From Acidobacteria bacterium 13_1_40CM_65_14 (GTDB lineage: Bacteria > Acidobacteriota > Vicinamibacteria > Vicinamibacterales > CAVVIG01): a stretch of DNA of 42,465 nt. The notes under the pieces were generated by a model. It saw only the letters and a program-made list of their open reading frames with translations. It was not told the origin of the DNA and made no database searches. Made by a program: the position numbers and the translations under genes. This document shows, in pieces, positions 34,925 to 42,465 of this stretch. The DNA lies in the NCBI GenBank assembly GCA_001917905.1, contig MNEX01000251.1, forward strand, positions 1 through 42,465. Direction: 5' to 3'. How positions within the stretch are numbered: the first letter of the stretch is position 1; every line of letters begins with the position of its first letter.

Positions 34925-36099
34925 GCCCTCACCCCTTTCATCGCGTTGAAGACCTCGATGTGGCTCTCGACGACGCGTTTGCGCTCGTCTTCGTCGGGCT
35001 CCAGCGTCCAGACGTCGCGCTGAGACGTCCCGCCGAGAGCGATGCCGTCGGCGCGCGGCATCATATGGATGGCCAGGCTGCCCGGCCGCTCCGGCTGCGG
35101 GCGGAGGCCGCCGTTGGTGTGATAGTTCACCTCGGGCTGCGGCACGAGCACCGTGAGCTGACCCTTCAGCGGCAGCAGCTCGCGGTCGCCGAACAGATCA
35201 CGCGCGCCGAGGCCTGTGCAGTTGATGATGATCGCTTCGCGCAATGACATGAGGTCGCGCGGCGCGTCGAACTTGCGGATGACGATATGCCCGCCCCACA
35301 GGAGGAAGTCGCGGACGAGCGCGTCGAGATAGATGTTCGGTTCGATGCGGATCGACGGGTTCCTAATCGCGTACTTCGTCGGAAACGGATGCTCGCCTGG
35401 TCCGTACACTTCGCGACCGGCGTCGAATCCCGCGTTCAGGTTGGGCCGTTCAGAATTGAGCGGCTGCCGATTCTCGTCCGGCAGGTTGTCGGTCAGCGAA
35501 AAGTTGTCGAGCCAGGAGACACCGAAGTACGGACCCGTCATCAACTGGAGCTGGCGATAGGAAATCTCCGCGGCGCGGCGATACTGCGCGTCCCACTCGT
35601 TGGTGCGGCGATCCGGTTCCACCAGGCCCGATGCCGGCGTAAAGCCGGCGAGCGACATGTTCGACGTCACATTCGGCGGCACCGCCAGCGCATAAATCGT
35701 GACGTCGAATCCACGGCGCTGAAGCTGCCGGGCCGACGTGAGGCCCACCGATCCACATCCGATGACCGCGGCCTGCCGCGCCTGATGCTCGGTCGCGAAC
35801 TCCGCCGCCATCAGCCCCGTGCCCCACGCCAGCGACATCCCGGCGCCGCCGTGGCCGTAGTTGTGAATCAGCAAACGGTCGTCGAGCTTGTCGGGCTTGA
35901 GGACGAAGCCCGCATCCCGATGCGGCCGCAGACCGACGGTCGTCCGGATGACGCGATCCCACGACGCTTTCACCGGCGGGACGACGAGCGGCCGCTTCGG
36001 CGCCACGGCGGCCGATCGCTGACTACGAGCGGCACATCCGCTGAGTCCGAAGCCGACGGCAGCCATGCTGCCAGTGGTCAGGAATACTCGTCTGTTCAT
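34921..36099 (-). CDS. D-amino-acid-oxidase-like FAD lipoprotein with circularly permuted motif order
   Basis: 392 residues from ATG 36099, which opens a signal with RR (NRRVFLTTGSMAAVGFG) and lipobox LSGC (19-22). Then come RTTVGLRPHRDAGFVL and HNYGHGGAGMSLAWGTGLMA (79-98). In D-amino-acid oxidases these two blocks form the C-terminal end. Only after them comes the Rossmann start AAVIGCGSVGLTSARQLQRR (GxGxxG 114-119), normally the N-terminus, then IIINCTGLGARDLFGD, LLPLKGQLTVLVP and GIALGGTSQRDVW, where the protein ends. So the order is permuted but all blocks are present. It should oxidise an amine or amino acid at the cell envelope. TATAAT on the minus strand at 36115-36110 lies close to the ATG (nearly leaderless). 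Confidence 0.88.
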   Translation of the reverse strand: MNRRVFLTTGSMAAVGFGLSGCAARSQRSAAVAPKRPLVVPPVKASWDRVIRTTVGLRPHRDAGFVLKPDKLDDRLLIHNYGHGGAGMSLAWGTGLMAAEFATEHQARQAAVIGCGSVGLTSARQLQRRGFDVTIYALAVPPNVTSNMSLAGFTPASGLVEPDRRTNEWDAQYRRAAEISYRQLQLMTGPYFGVSWLDNFSLTDNLPDENRQPLNSERPNLNAGFDAGREVYGPGEHPFPTKYAIRNPSIRIEPNIYLDALVRDFLLWGGHIVIRKFDAPRDLMSLREAIIINCTGLGARDLFGDRELLPLKGQLTVLVPQPEVNYHTNGGLRPQPERPGSLAIHMMPRADGIALGGTSQRDVWTLEPDEDERKRVVESHIEVFNAMKGVRA

Positions 36100-36109
36100 A
36101 TCGGCGCGG

Positions 36110-36115
36110 ATTATA
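36110..36115 (-). promoter_or_regulatory. -10 box of the DAAO-like gene
   Basis: TATAAT on the minus strand, 10 nt upstream of ATG 36099, which implies a leader of only a few nucleotides. No good -35 hexamer is visible. Confidence 0.45.
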
Positions 36116-36156
36116 AACGTTGCGCGACGGCTACAGGGCGTGTGAAAAATCACGTA

Positions 36157-36229
36157 CAACGCAGAAACCGCTGAACCCGCAGAGAAAAATGCTCAACGTT
36201 TTTCTGCGTGTTCTGCGAGTTCTGCGTTC
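36157..36229. repeat. Iterated palindrome, CGCAGAA type
   Basis: Outer arms CAACGCAGAA (36157-36166) and TTCTGCGTT (36220-36228); inner CGCAGAGAAAAA (36178-36189) and TTTTTCTGCG (36199-36208). Flanked by TGTGAA and TTCACA further out. It lies between the DAAO-like start and the prolyl oligopeptidase stop. Confidence 0.9.
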
Positions 36230-36266
36230 AACGTCGTCTTTCTTCACACGATCTATAGCCGACCGA

Positions 36267-38426
36267 TCAACGCCCGGCGGTCGATGCGCTTCCCAGCTTC
36301 ATGTTCGCGAGCGCGAACGCCCACTGGTCGGCGCGTTCGGCGATTTGTTTGTCCGTGGGCCGGTAGCCATGCGACCCCAGAGTCTCGACGCGAATCAGCA
36401 CTGGCTTGTCACACCCTTGCGCGCTCTGCAGCGCTGCCGTGAACTTGAACGAGTGGCTCGGCACGACCCGGTCGTCGTGATCAGCGGTCGTGACCAGCGT
36501 CGCGGGATAGCAGGTGCCTGGCTTGAGGTTGTGGAGCGGCGAGTACTTGGAGAGGTACGCGAAGTCCTTCGCATGCTCCGACGATCCGTACTCGGTCGCC
36601 CACGCGGCGCCGCCGGTGAACTTGTGGTACCGAAGCATGTCCATGACGCCGACGGCCGGCAGCGCCACGGCAAACAGGTCCGGCCGCTGCTCCATCACCG
36701 CCCCGACCAGCAGACCGCCGTTCGAACCGCCCATGATCCCCAGCGTCGGCGGCGACGCGTACTTCTCACGAATGAGGTATTCCGCGCCCGCGATGAAATC
36801 GTCGAACACGTGTTGCTTCTTCTCGAACATCCCGCCTTCGTGCCACGCCTCGCCGTACTCGCTGCCGCCGCGCATGTTCGCCGTCGCCCAGACGCCGCCG
36901 CGTTCCAGGAACGCCGGCACGTCCGATCGGAACGTCGGCAGCGTGGCGACGTCGAACCCGCCGTAGCCGTACAGCATCGTCGGGTTGGCGCCGTCTTTCT
37001 TCAGGTCCTTCTTGTGCGTGATGAACATCGGGACGCGCGTGCCATCCTTCGAGTTGAAGAACACACGCTCGGTCGTGTAGCGCGACGTATCGAACGTCAG
37101 CTTGGGCGGCTCGAACGGCGTGCTCTGACCGGTGGCGATGTCGAAGCGGAACACCGTCGACGGATACAGCGGCGACGTGAACGTATAGAAGACGTCCTGG
37201 CGATCGTACCGGCCAGATGGACCGGCGATCGCGCCAAGGCCGGGAGGCGTGATCTTCCCGGCGGGCGTGCCGTCGAGGTTGTAGAACTGGACTTCGCTCG
37301 CGACGTCGACGAGCGCGTTCACGGCGAGCTTCCCCGCCACCAGCCGCGCCGACTCGATGGAGTTCTTGGTTTGCGCGACGACGGTCTTCCAGTTCTTCGG
37401 ATCCGGACGATCGATTGGGAATGCGACGATCTTCTTGTTCGGCGCGTCGCGATCAGTGAGGAGATAGAGCGTCCCGTTGACGACGCCGAGCGGTTCGTAG
37501 GCCGCTGTATGGCCGGGATACAGCGGCCGTGCCGGCGCCGCGAGATTCGGCGCGATCGGATTGCCGAGGTCCTTCACGAACAGCTCGTTCTTGTTGCTCG
37601 TGCCTTTGTTGGTGAAGAAGAAGAGGTACCGTCCCGTTTCGTCCGTGTCGGCGTCGATGAACAGCGTCGGCTCGTCCTTGCGTTCGTAGATCAACGTGTC
37701 GGCGGACTGCGGCGTGCCGAGCACGTGGTAGTAGATCTTCTTGTCCTTGACCGCCGCTTCGAGCGCCTTGCCGGGCGGCGGCTCCGGATAGCGGCCGTAG
37801 AAAAACCCTCTGCCGTCTTCCGTCCACGCGATACCGCTGAACTTCACCCACTTGATCTCGTCAGGCAGCTGCTTGCTGGTGCCAAGCTCGCGCACGTAAA
37901 ACGTGGACCAGTCCGATCCGCCTTCCGCCTGCCCGTACGCGAAATGCTGTCCGTCGGGCGCGGGATCGAACGACGACAGCGCCGTCGTGCCGTCGGGCGA
38001 CAACTGATTCGGATCGAGGACGACCGTCTCCGGTCCGTTGAGCGTTTCGCGGGTGAAGACGACGGATTGCTTTTGCAGTCCGGTGTTGCGGTTGTAGAAG
38101 TAGTGGCGGCCGACGTACCGCGGCGGAGTCACGCGCGGGTAGTTGTACAGCTCGGTGAGCCGCGCTTTGAGCGCATCGCGCACCGGGAGCGAATCGAGGT
38201 ACTTGAAGGTAACCGCGTTCTCGGCGTCGATCCACGGTTTCAACTCGGGCGAGTTGAGGTCCTCCATCCACCGGTACGGGTCGGCGATCTTCGTCCCGAA
38301 ATAGTTGTCCGACGTGTCGCCCTTGCGCGGTTGCGGGTATTTGAATGAAGACGTCTGCGCCATCAACACACTGCCGCACATGAGGACACACACGAGTCGT
38401 GTCACGGATTGAATTGTCTTGAACAT
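36267..38426 (-). CDS. Prolyl oligopeptidase family serine peptidase (S9A)
   Basis: 719 residues from ATG 38426 (GGAG 6 nt upstream), opening a signal peptide (TRLVCVLMCGSVLMAQ). N-terminal propeller signature DPYRWMEDLNSPELKPWIDA. C-terminal alpha/beta-hydrolase: MLYGYGGFDVATLPTF, ANMRGGSEYGEAWHEGG, nucleophile Ser in GIMGGSNGGLL (near 563), Asp in TADHDDRVVP (near 648) and His in LGSHGYRP (near 685). It cleaves short peptides after proline and is probably periplasmic. Divergent from the TolB-like gene with overlapping 5' regions. Confidence 0.95.
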   Translation of the reverse strand: MFKTIQSVTRLVCVLMCGSVLMAQTSSFKYPQPRKGDTSDNYFGTKIADPYRWMEDLNSPELKPWIDAENAVTFKYLDSLPVRDALKARLTELYNYPRVTPPRYVGRHYFYNRNTGLQKQSVVFTRETLNGPETVVLDPNQLSPDGTTALSSFDPAPDGQHFAYGQAEGGSDWSTFYVRELGTSKQLPDEIKWVKFSGIAWTEDGRGFFYGRYPEPPPGKALEAAVKDKKIYYHVLGTPQSADTLIYERKDEPTLFIDADTDETGRYLFFFTNKGTSNKNELFVKDLGNPIAPNLAAPARPLYPGHTAAYEPLGVVNGTLYLLTDRDAPNKKIVAFPIDRPDPKNWKTVVAQTKNSIESARLVAGKLAVNALVDVASEVQFYNLDGTPAGKITPPGLGAIAGPSGRYDRQDVFYTFTSPLYPSTVFRFDIATGQSTPFEPPKLTFDTSRYTTERVFFNSKDGTRVPMFITHKKDLKKDGANPTMLYGYGGFDVATLPTFRSDVPAFLERGGVWATANMRGGSEYGEAWHEGGMFEKKQHVFDDFIAGAEYLIREKYASPPTLGIMGGSNGGLLVGAVMEQRPDLFAVALPAVGVMDMLRYHKFTGGAAWATEYGSSEHAKDFAYLSKYSPLHNLKPGTCYPATLVTTADHDDRVVPSHSFKFTAALQSAQGCDKPVLIRVETLGSHGYRPTDKQIAERADQWAFALANMKLGSASTAGR

Positions 38427-38490
38427 GCTGTGCTCCACACTTATTCTACGCCGCATGAAACCGATGGGGCCGCTCCTCGTCTCGGTCGCC

Positions 38491-40404
38491 ATGCAACACG
38501 ATGAACGCAAAGGCCGCAAAGACCGCAAAGAACCCTTTCTCCGTTGCGACAAGGCGCGGTTCTTCTTTGCGGTCTTAGCGGTCTTTGCGTTCTTCGGCTC
38601 CGGTGCGCCAGCCGCCCCGCGACATCACATACTCTTCAGCCGTCTCGCGCCGGTCCAGACCGGGTTGTTCCTCGCCAACGGCGACGGATCGGGCGAGCGC
38701 GCCCTGCTGCCCGTCACCGGCCTGGATTATTCGCCGGCCCTGTCGGCCGACCGCCAATGGATCGTGTTCACCTCCGAACGGAACGGATCCGCCGATCTCT
38801 TCCGCGTGAACCTGGACGGCGCCGGGCTCGAACGGCTGACCGACGATCCGGCGTACGACGATCAAGCGGCGATCGCCCCTGACGGCAAAACGATTGCGTT
38901 CGTGTCGACGCGCGGCAGCGGCCGGTCTCGCCTATGCGTGCTCGACGTCGCCACGCGCGCGGTCAAGCCGCTCACCACGAGCGAGGGCAGCGATTTTCGT
39001 CCGAACTGGTCGCCCGACGGTCAGTGGATTGCGTTCTCGTCGACGCGCGATGCACGGTTCGAGGAGGTACCTGGCCGCTGGGAACACGTCGAATCAACCG
39101 GCGTCTATGTGGTGCGCCGCGACGGCACAGGTCTCCGTCGCGTGACGCCGGCGGGAGGATTTGCGGGAACGCCGCGGTGGTCGCCCGACGGCAGGCGGAT
39201 CGTCTATTACGAGACGACGCCGGTTGCGACCTGGTACGCGCAGCGCGGGGATCCGGAGAAGGGGCGCACGCAGATTGTGTCGATCGACGTCGCCAGCGGT
39301 GCGCACACCGTACACACGTCTGGCGACGGCGTTCGGTTGTGGCCGCAGCTTCTCGCCGATGGTCGCGTCGGGTACCTGCGCGTGGAGCCCAGCGCGAAGG
39401 ATCTGCCGCCAACGGGCATCGCGTCGAACGACGCCGTGCTGGAGATCCTCGGCGCCGACGGCCGGATCACCCGCACGCCGGCCGCTAAGCTGCGCAGCCC
39501 GTCGTGGTCCAGCGACGGACGGCTCGTCGTGTACCACAAAATCACGACCGCGTCGCAACCGCACCAGTGGGCGAAGAAGACGAGCAAACTGGACGACTTC
39601 GAGCTGACCGTGACCGAGCCCTTCCCGTCGTTCTCGCCGCAGGGCGACAAGCTCGCGTACAGCGCCACGTACGACGGGACGAACGTCTTCGACACGGCCA
39701 TCGACGTGATGAAGCCGGACGGATCCGAGAGGCGACATGTGTTTGCACGCCAGGGGTTCAGCGCATTCTCGCCGTCGTGGTCGCCGGCCGGCGATTTGAT
39801 CGCCTTCGGGGTCGGCCGGTACTTCCGCTTCCCTGGCCATCCGGCAGCGGAGGTCGCGATCATGAAGGCCGACGGCAGCGACGTCCGCTTCATTGCAGAC
39901 GACGGATCGAACAACGGATTTCCGAGCTGGTCCCCCGACGGCACGCGCATCGTCTACAAGAAGGACACGCATCTGGTCACCTACTCCGTGGCCGATGGCA
40001 AGACAACCAATCTGACGCAGCCCGGTTCGTTCTACGACAACTTCCCCGCCTGGTCGTCGAAGGACGTCATCGCGTTCACCAGCAATCGCGACGGCGATTT
40101 CGAGATCTACACGATCAAACCGGACGGCACGAACCTGCGGCGGCTGACGAATTCGCCCGGCGTCGACGGCCACGGCATCTGGTCGCCCGACGGCGACTGG
40201 ATCGTGTTCAGCAGCGCGCGCATGGGATTCAAAGACGAGCGGCCGCTGCTCGAGCGCATTCCGCAGCCGTACGGCGAGCTGTTCGTGATGCGCGCCGACG
40301 GCACGCAGATTCGTCAGCTCACCGACAATCAATGGGAAGATGCGACCCCTGCATGGATGCCGCAACGAAACACGATTCGGTCGAGCAGCGCGCATCGTCG
40401 TTAG
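38491..40404 (+). CDS. TolB-like beta-propeller (PD40) secreted protein with repeat-derived signal peptide
   Basis: About 637 residues from ATG 38491. Earlier in-frame ATGs (38419, 38455, 38464) are possible, but the first falls inside the divergent peptidase gene; 38491 gives a clean signal peptide. The body is a string of PD40/TolB blades: PALSADRQWIVFTSERNGSA, RPNWSPDGQWIAFSSTRD, TPRWSPDGRRIVYY, FPSWSPDGTRIVYKKD, DGHGIWSPDGDWIVFSSA. No peptidase domain follows. The n-region (ERKGRKDRKE) and hydrophobic core (FFFAVLAVFAFFG) are both encoded by the palindrome 38503-38592. Confidence 0.88.
   Translation: MQHDERKGRKDRKEPFLRCDKARFFFAVLAVFAFFGSGAPAAPRHHILFSRLAPVQTGLFLANGDGSGERALLPVTGLDYSPALSADRQWIVFTSERNGSADLFRVNLDGAGLERLTDDPAYDDQAAIAPDGKTIAFVSTRGSGRSRLCVLDVATRAVKPLTTSEGSDFRPNWSPDGQWIAFSSTRDARFEEVPGRWEHVESTGVYVVRRDGTGLRRVTPAGGFAGTPRWSPDGRRIVYYETTPVATWYAQRGDPEKGRTQIVSIDVASGAHTVHTSGDGVRLWPQLLADGRVGYLRVEPSAKDLPPTGIASNDAVLEILGADGRITRTPAAKLRSPSWSSDGRLVVYHKITTASQPHQWAKKTSKLDDFELTVTEPFPSFSPQGDKLAYSATYDGTNVFDTAIDVMKPDGSERRHVFARQGFSAFSPSWSPAGDLIAFGVGRYFRFPGHPAAEVAIMKADGSDVRFIADDGSNNGFPSWSPDGTRIVYKKDTHLVTYSVADGKTTNLTQPGSFYDNFPAWSSKDVIAFTSNRDGDFEIYTIKPDGTNLRRLTNSPGVDGHGIWSPDGDWIVFSSARMGFKDERPLLERIPQPYGELFVMRADGTQIRQLTDNQWEDATPAWMPQRNTIRSSSAHRR
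38503..38592. repeat. Iterated palindrome, CGCAAAG type, encoding a signal peptide
   Basis: Arms GAACGCAAAG (38503-38512) and CTTTGCGTTC (38583-38592). Left arm iterates GCCGCAAAGACCGCAAAG; right arm iterates CTTTGCGGTCTTAGCGGTCT. Same family as 29024-29109. It encodes residues 5-34 of the TolB-like protein. Confidence 0.92.
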
Positions 40405-40573
40405 TCGTAGACGTTTCTGTCGATTACTCGTTGCAACTGCAGCTCGGCATCGCGCGCGCCATCAACGCGGGTCAGGCCAGTCTACCGCCCGGTCTCAACG
40501 TGATTGCCGCGGGGCGGGACAACCCAAGCCGGTGGCGACGCGACTGGTCGAGGTATTGCGAGAAGAAAAGTGA
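40353..40573 (+). pseudogene. Possible small frameshifted gene remnant
   Basis: One frame from ATG 40353 gives SLVVDVSVDYSLQLQLGIAR then AINAGQASLPPGLNVIAAG; after GGGGCGGGAC the frame shifted by one base gives GQPKPVATRLVEVLREEK and a stop at 40573. Together they read like a 70-residue protein with one base lost. It overlaps the end of the TolB-like gene and the start of the hydrolase gene. I do not recognise the family; chance is possible. Confidence 0.3.
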
Positions 40574-41340
40574 CTGCACCGATGGGTCCTGTGCTCTGTC
40601 TGCATGGATTCACCGGCACGCCGTTCGACGTGGAGGCACTCGCGCGCGCACTCGAATCACGCGGCCATCTCGTCGCCGCGCCGACGCTGCCGGGACACGG
40701 CGGCAGCGTCGACGACCTCGCCGCCACGACGGCGGATGACTGGCTGTCGGGCGCGGATGCGGCGCTGACGCGTCTCGCCGACGCGAGCGGGACGCGTGTC
40801 GCAATTGCGGGGGCATCGATGGGCGCGCTGCTTGCGTTGCGCCTCGCACGCCGCCGGCCCGACACCATCGCGGCACTCATCTTGATGGCGGCGCCGCTCC
40901 GGTGGCGCGCGATCGACCGCGCCCGCGTGGAAGTCCTGTCGCGCGTCGCCGCCATATTCGGGATTCGCGGCTGGACGATCCCGAAGACCGGTGGCGTCGA
41001 TATCGCGGATTCGGCCGTACGCGCCCTGGCGCCGTCGCTCAATGCGTTTCCGATCGCCGGGCTCCATCACCTGATTGCGCTCGCCGACGCCGCGGGCGCT
41101 GATGTGCCGTTCATCACGGCACCCGCGCTCATCGTTCATGGGCGCCTCGATCGCACGGTGTCGCTCGATGTGTCGGAGGAGCTCGCATCGACGATCGGGT
41201 CGTCGATCGTGGAACGGCTCTGGCTGGATGATTCCGGACATCTCGTCGCCGTGGACCGCGATCGCAATGCGGTCGCCGAGCGCGCGAGCGCATTTCTCGC
41301 GCACCACGCCATCTGGACGCGCGTCGCCGTTTCCACCTAG
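40570..41340 (+). CDS. Alpha/beta-hydrolase (carboxylesterase-like)
   Basis: 256 residues from GTG 40570, with GAGAAG upstream; ATG 40582 is the alternative. LCLHGFTGTPFDVEALARAL holds the oxyanion loop, GASMGA the nucleophile Ser83, LIVHGRLDRTV the Asp and DDSGHLVAVD the His. Pattern and length resemble Est30-type carboxylesterases/monoacylglycerol lipases. Cytoplasmic. It ends 6 nt before the next gene, so the two are probably co-transcribed. Confidence 0.9.
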   Translation: MTAPMGPVLCLHGFTGTPFDVEALARALESRGHLVAAPTLPGHGGSVDDLAATTADDWLSGADAALTRLADASGTRVAIAGASMGALLALRLARRRPDTIAALILMAAPLRWRAIDRARVEVLSRVAAIFGIRGWTIPKTGGVDIADSAVRALAPSLNAFPIAGLHHLIALADAAGADVPFITAPALIVHGRLDRTVSLDVSEELASTIGSSIVERLWLDDSGHLVAVDRDRNAVAERASAFLAHHAIWTRVAVST

Positions 41341-41346
41341 TCATAC

Positions 41347-42465
41347 ATGTACGACGTGATTGTGATTGGCGTCGGCGGCATGGGCAGTGCCGCCGCCTGC
41401 CATCTCGCGAGGCGCGGCGCGCGCGTGCTCGCGCTCGAGCAGTTTGATATCCCCCACGACCTCGGGTCGTCGCACGGCATCAGCCGCATCATTCGCCTCG
41501 CCTACTGGGAACATCCCGACTACGTGCCGCTCGTGCGCCGAGCGTACGAGTTGTGGCGCGAGCTCGAAGTCGCCGCCGGAGAACGACTGCTCGTGGTGAC
41601 CGGCAGCATCGACGCCGGCGATCCCACGAGTCCCAACATCGTCGGCGTCAGAGACGCGTGCCAGCGATTCGAGTTGGCGCACGAGGAGCTCGATTCAGCG
41701 GCGCTCACGGCGAAGTTCCCCGGCTATCGCCTGCCACGTCACGTCGTGGCCATCCTGCAGCCTGACGGCGGCTTTCTCCTTCCCGAACGCTGCGTGGTCG
41801 CGCACGTCGAAGCGGCGCAGCGTGCCGGCGCCGACGTTCGCGCGCGCGAACCGGTGCTCGGATGGGACGTTCAACCGGACGGCGTGCGCGTGCGGACGAA
41901 TCGACAGACGCACGCCGGCGCTCGGCTCGTCGTGACCGCCGGAGCGTGGACCACGTCGATCGCCACGCATACCCTCGGACTGCTGACGCCGGAGCGACAA
42001 GTGATGCTCTGGTCGCAGCCGCGCGTCCCCGAGTACTTTCAGGTCGGCAAGTTTCCGGTCTTCTACATCCGCGTCGCCGAAGGCGGATTCTACGGATTTC
42101 CGATCCACGGCGTGCCCGGAATGAAGATCGGCAAATACCATCATCGCGGCGGGATTGTCGATCCCGACACGATGGACCGCCAGGCCCATCTCGACGACGA
42201 GGAAGTGTTGCGAGAAGGCATTCGCCGGTACTTTCCCGATGCGGACGGCCCGACGATGGGCATGAAGACGTGCCTGTTCACCAACACGCGCGACGAGCAC
42301 TTCATCATCGATCTACTGGAGCGCGACCCGCGCGTCGCGATCGCGGCCGGCTTTTCCGGCCACGGCTTCAAATTCTGCAGCGTCGTCGGCGAAATTCTCG
42401 CCGACCTCGCGCTCGACGGGGGCACTCGCCACGACATTTCGCTGTTCTCGATGAATCGATTCGTT
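41347..42465 (+). CDS. Sarcosine/N-methyl-L-tryptophan oxidase-like flavoprotein (3' end cut by window)
   Basis: 373 codons, open to the window edge. Rossmann motif VIGVGGMGSAAACHLARRGA, then EQFDIPHDLGSSHGISRIIR, typical of the MSOX/SolA family; HFIIDLL and GFSGHGFKFCSVVGEIL carry the Cys that binds FAD covalently in monomeric sarcosine oxidase. The last residues visible (LFSMNRF) match the usual C-terminus, so only a few codons are missing. The enzyme oxidises N-methyl amino acids to release formaldehyde and hydrogen peroxide. Preceded closely by the hydrolase gene. Confidence 0.93.
   Translation, partial: MYDVIVIGVGGMGSAAACHLARRGARVLALEQFDIPHDLGSSHGISRIIRLAYWEHPDYVPLVRRAYELWRELEVAAGERLLVVTGSIDAGDPTSPNIVGVRDACQRFELAHEELDSAALTAKFPGYRLPRHVVAILQPDGGFLLPERCVVAHVEAAQRAGADVRAREPVLGWDVQPDGVRVRTNRQTHAGARLVVTAGAWTTSIATHTLGLLTPERQVMLWSQPRVPEYFQVGKFPVFYIRVAEGGFYGFPIHGVPGMKIGKYHHRGGIVDPDTMDRQAHLDDEEVLREGIRRYFPDADGPTMGMKTCLFTNTRDEHFIIDLLERDPRVAIAAGFSGHGFKFCSVVGEILADLALDGGTRHDISLFSMNRFV

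Noticed and set aside
36120-38348. 742-codon plus-strand frame over the prolyl oligopeptidase
   Set aside because: Arg/Val-rich antisense shadow of a complete peptidase gene.
39094-40395. 433-codon minus-strand frame over the TolB-like gene
   Set aside because: No domain pattern; antisense shadow of repeated propeller blades.

Overview
The window looks like chromosomal DNA of a GC-rich, Gram-negative soil-type bacterium, most likely an acidobacterium of the Vicinamibacteria type. This is inference from gene families: a long MacB/FtsX permease of the acidobacterial ADOP type, a kinase-ATPase-TPR regulator, PQQ and cytochrome/copper oxidoreductases, several sigma-54 activators, and a short intragenic repeat (RLKPDTTE) I associate with these genomes. 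I could run no database search.

Layout. 1-1174: the N-terminal part of a TOTE-type primase-containing conflict protein and a WYL-domain protein lie on the 3' side of a tRNA-Pro(CGG), so they may belong to an island at that tRNA. 1.2-4.9 kb: a giant Ser/Thr-kinase/ATPase regulator whose kinase C-lobe is shortened. 5-11 kb (minus strand): secreted proteins, a cytochrome c/copper-monooxygenase-like protein and a PQQ dehydrogenase. 11-13.9 kb: SurE, an MFS transporter and a secreted protein. 13.9-16 kb: an AmrS-like radical SAM protein translationally coupled to MoaA. 16-20.5 kb: a three-gene signalling operon (NtrC-type activator, receiver protein, histidine kinase) divergent from a receiver/HD-GYP gene that has a good sigma-54 promoter. 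20.5-29 kb: a sigma-54-promoted export operon (HlyD adaptor, canonical ATPase, ADOP permease, variant ATPase, sigma-54 activator, histidine kinase). 29-34 kb: small housekeeping and regulatory genes plus a frameshifted endonuclease/exonuclease/phosphatase-family gene. 34-42.4 kb: a truncated HupE-like gene, a D-amino-acid-oxidase-like protein whose motif order is circularly permuted, a prolyl oligopeptidase, a TolB-like propeller protein, an alpha/beta hydrolase and a sarcosine/N-methyltryptophan-oxidase-like protein that runs off the end.

The most striking non-genic signal is a set of unrelated-in-sequence but similarly built imperfect palindromes of about 55-90 bp, whose arms are themselves iterations of a 7-12 bp unit. 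They lie at gene borders and repeatedly spill into coding sequence. In two genes (5916 minus and 38491 plus) the element encodes much of the signal peptide, one arm giving the basic n-region and the other the hydrophobic core. In the export operon an element takes the place of the ribosome binding site of the permease. A second dispersed GC-rich repeat (about 7217 and 25337-25422) has grown into a 4 x 70 bp tandem array.
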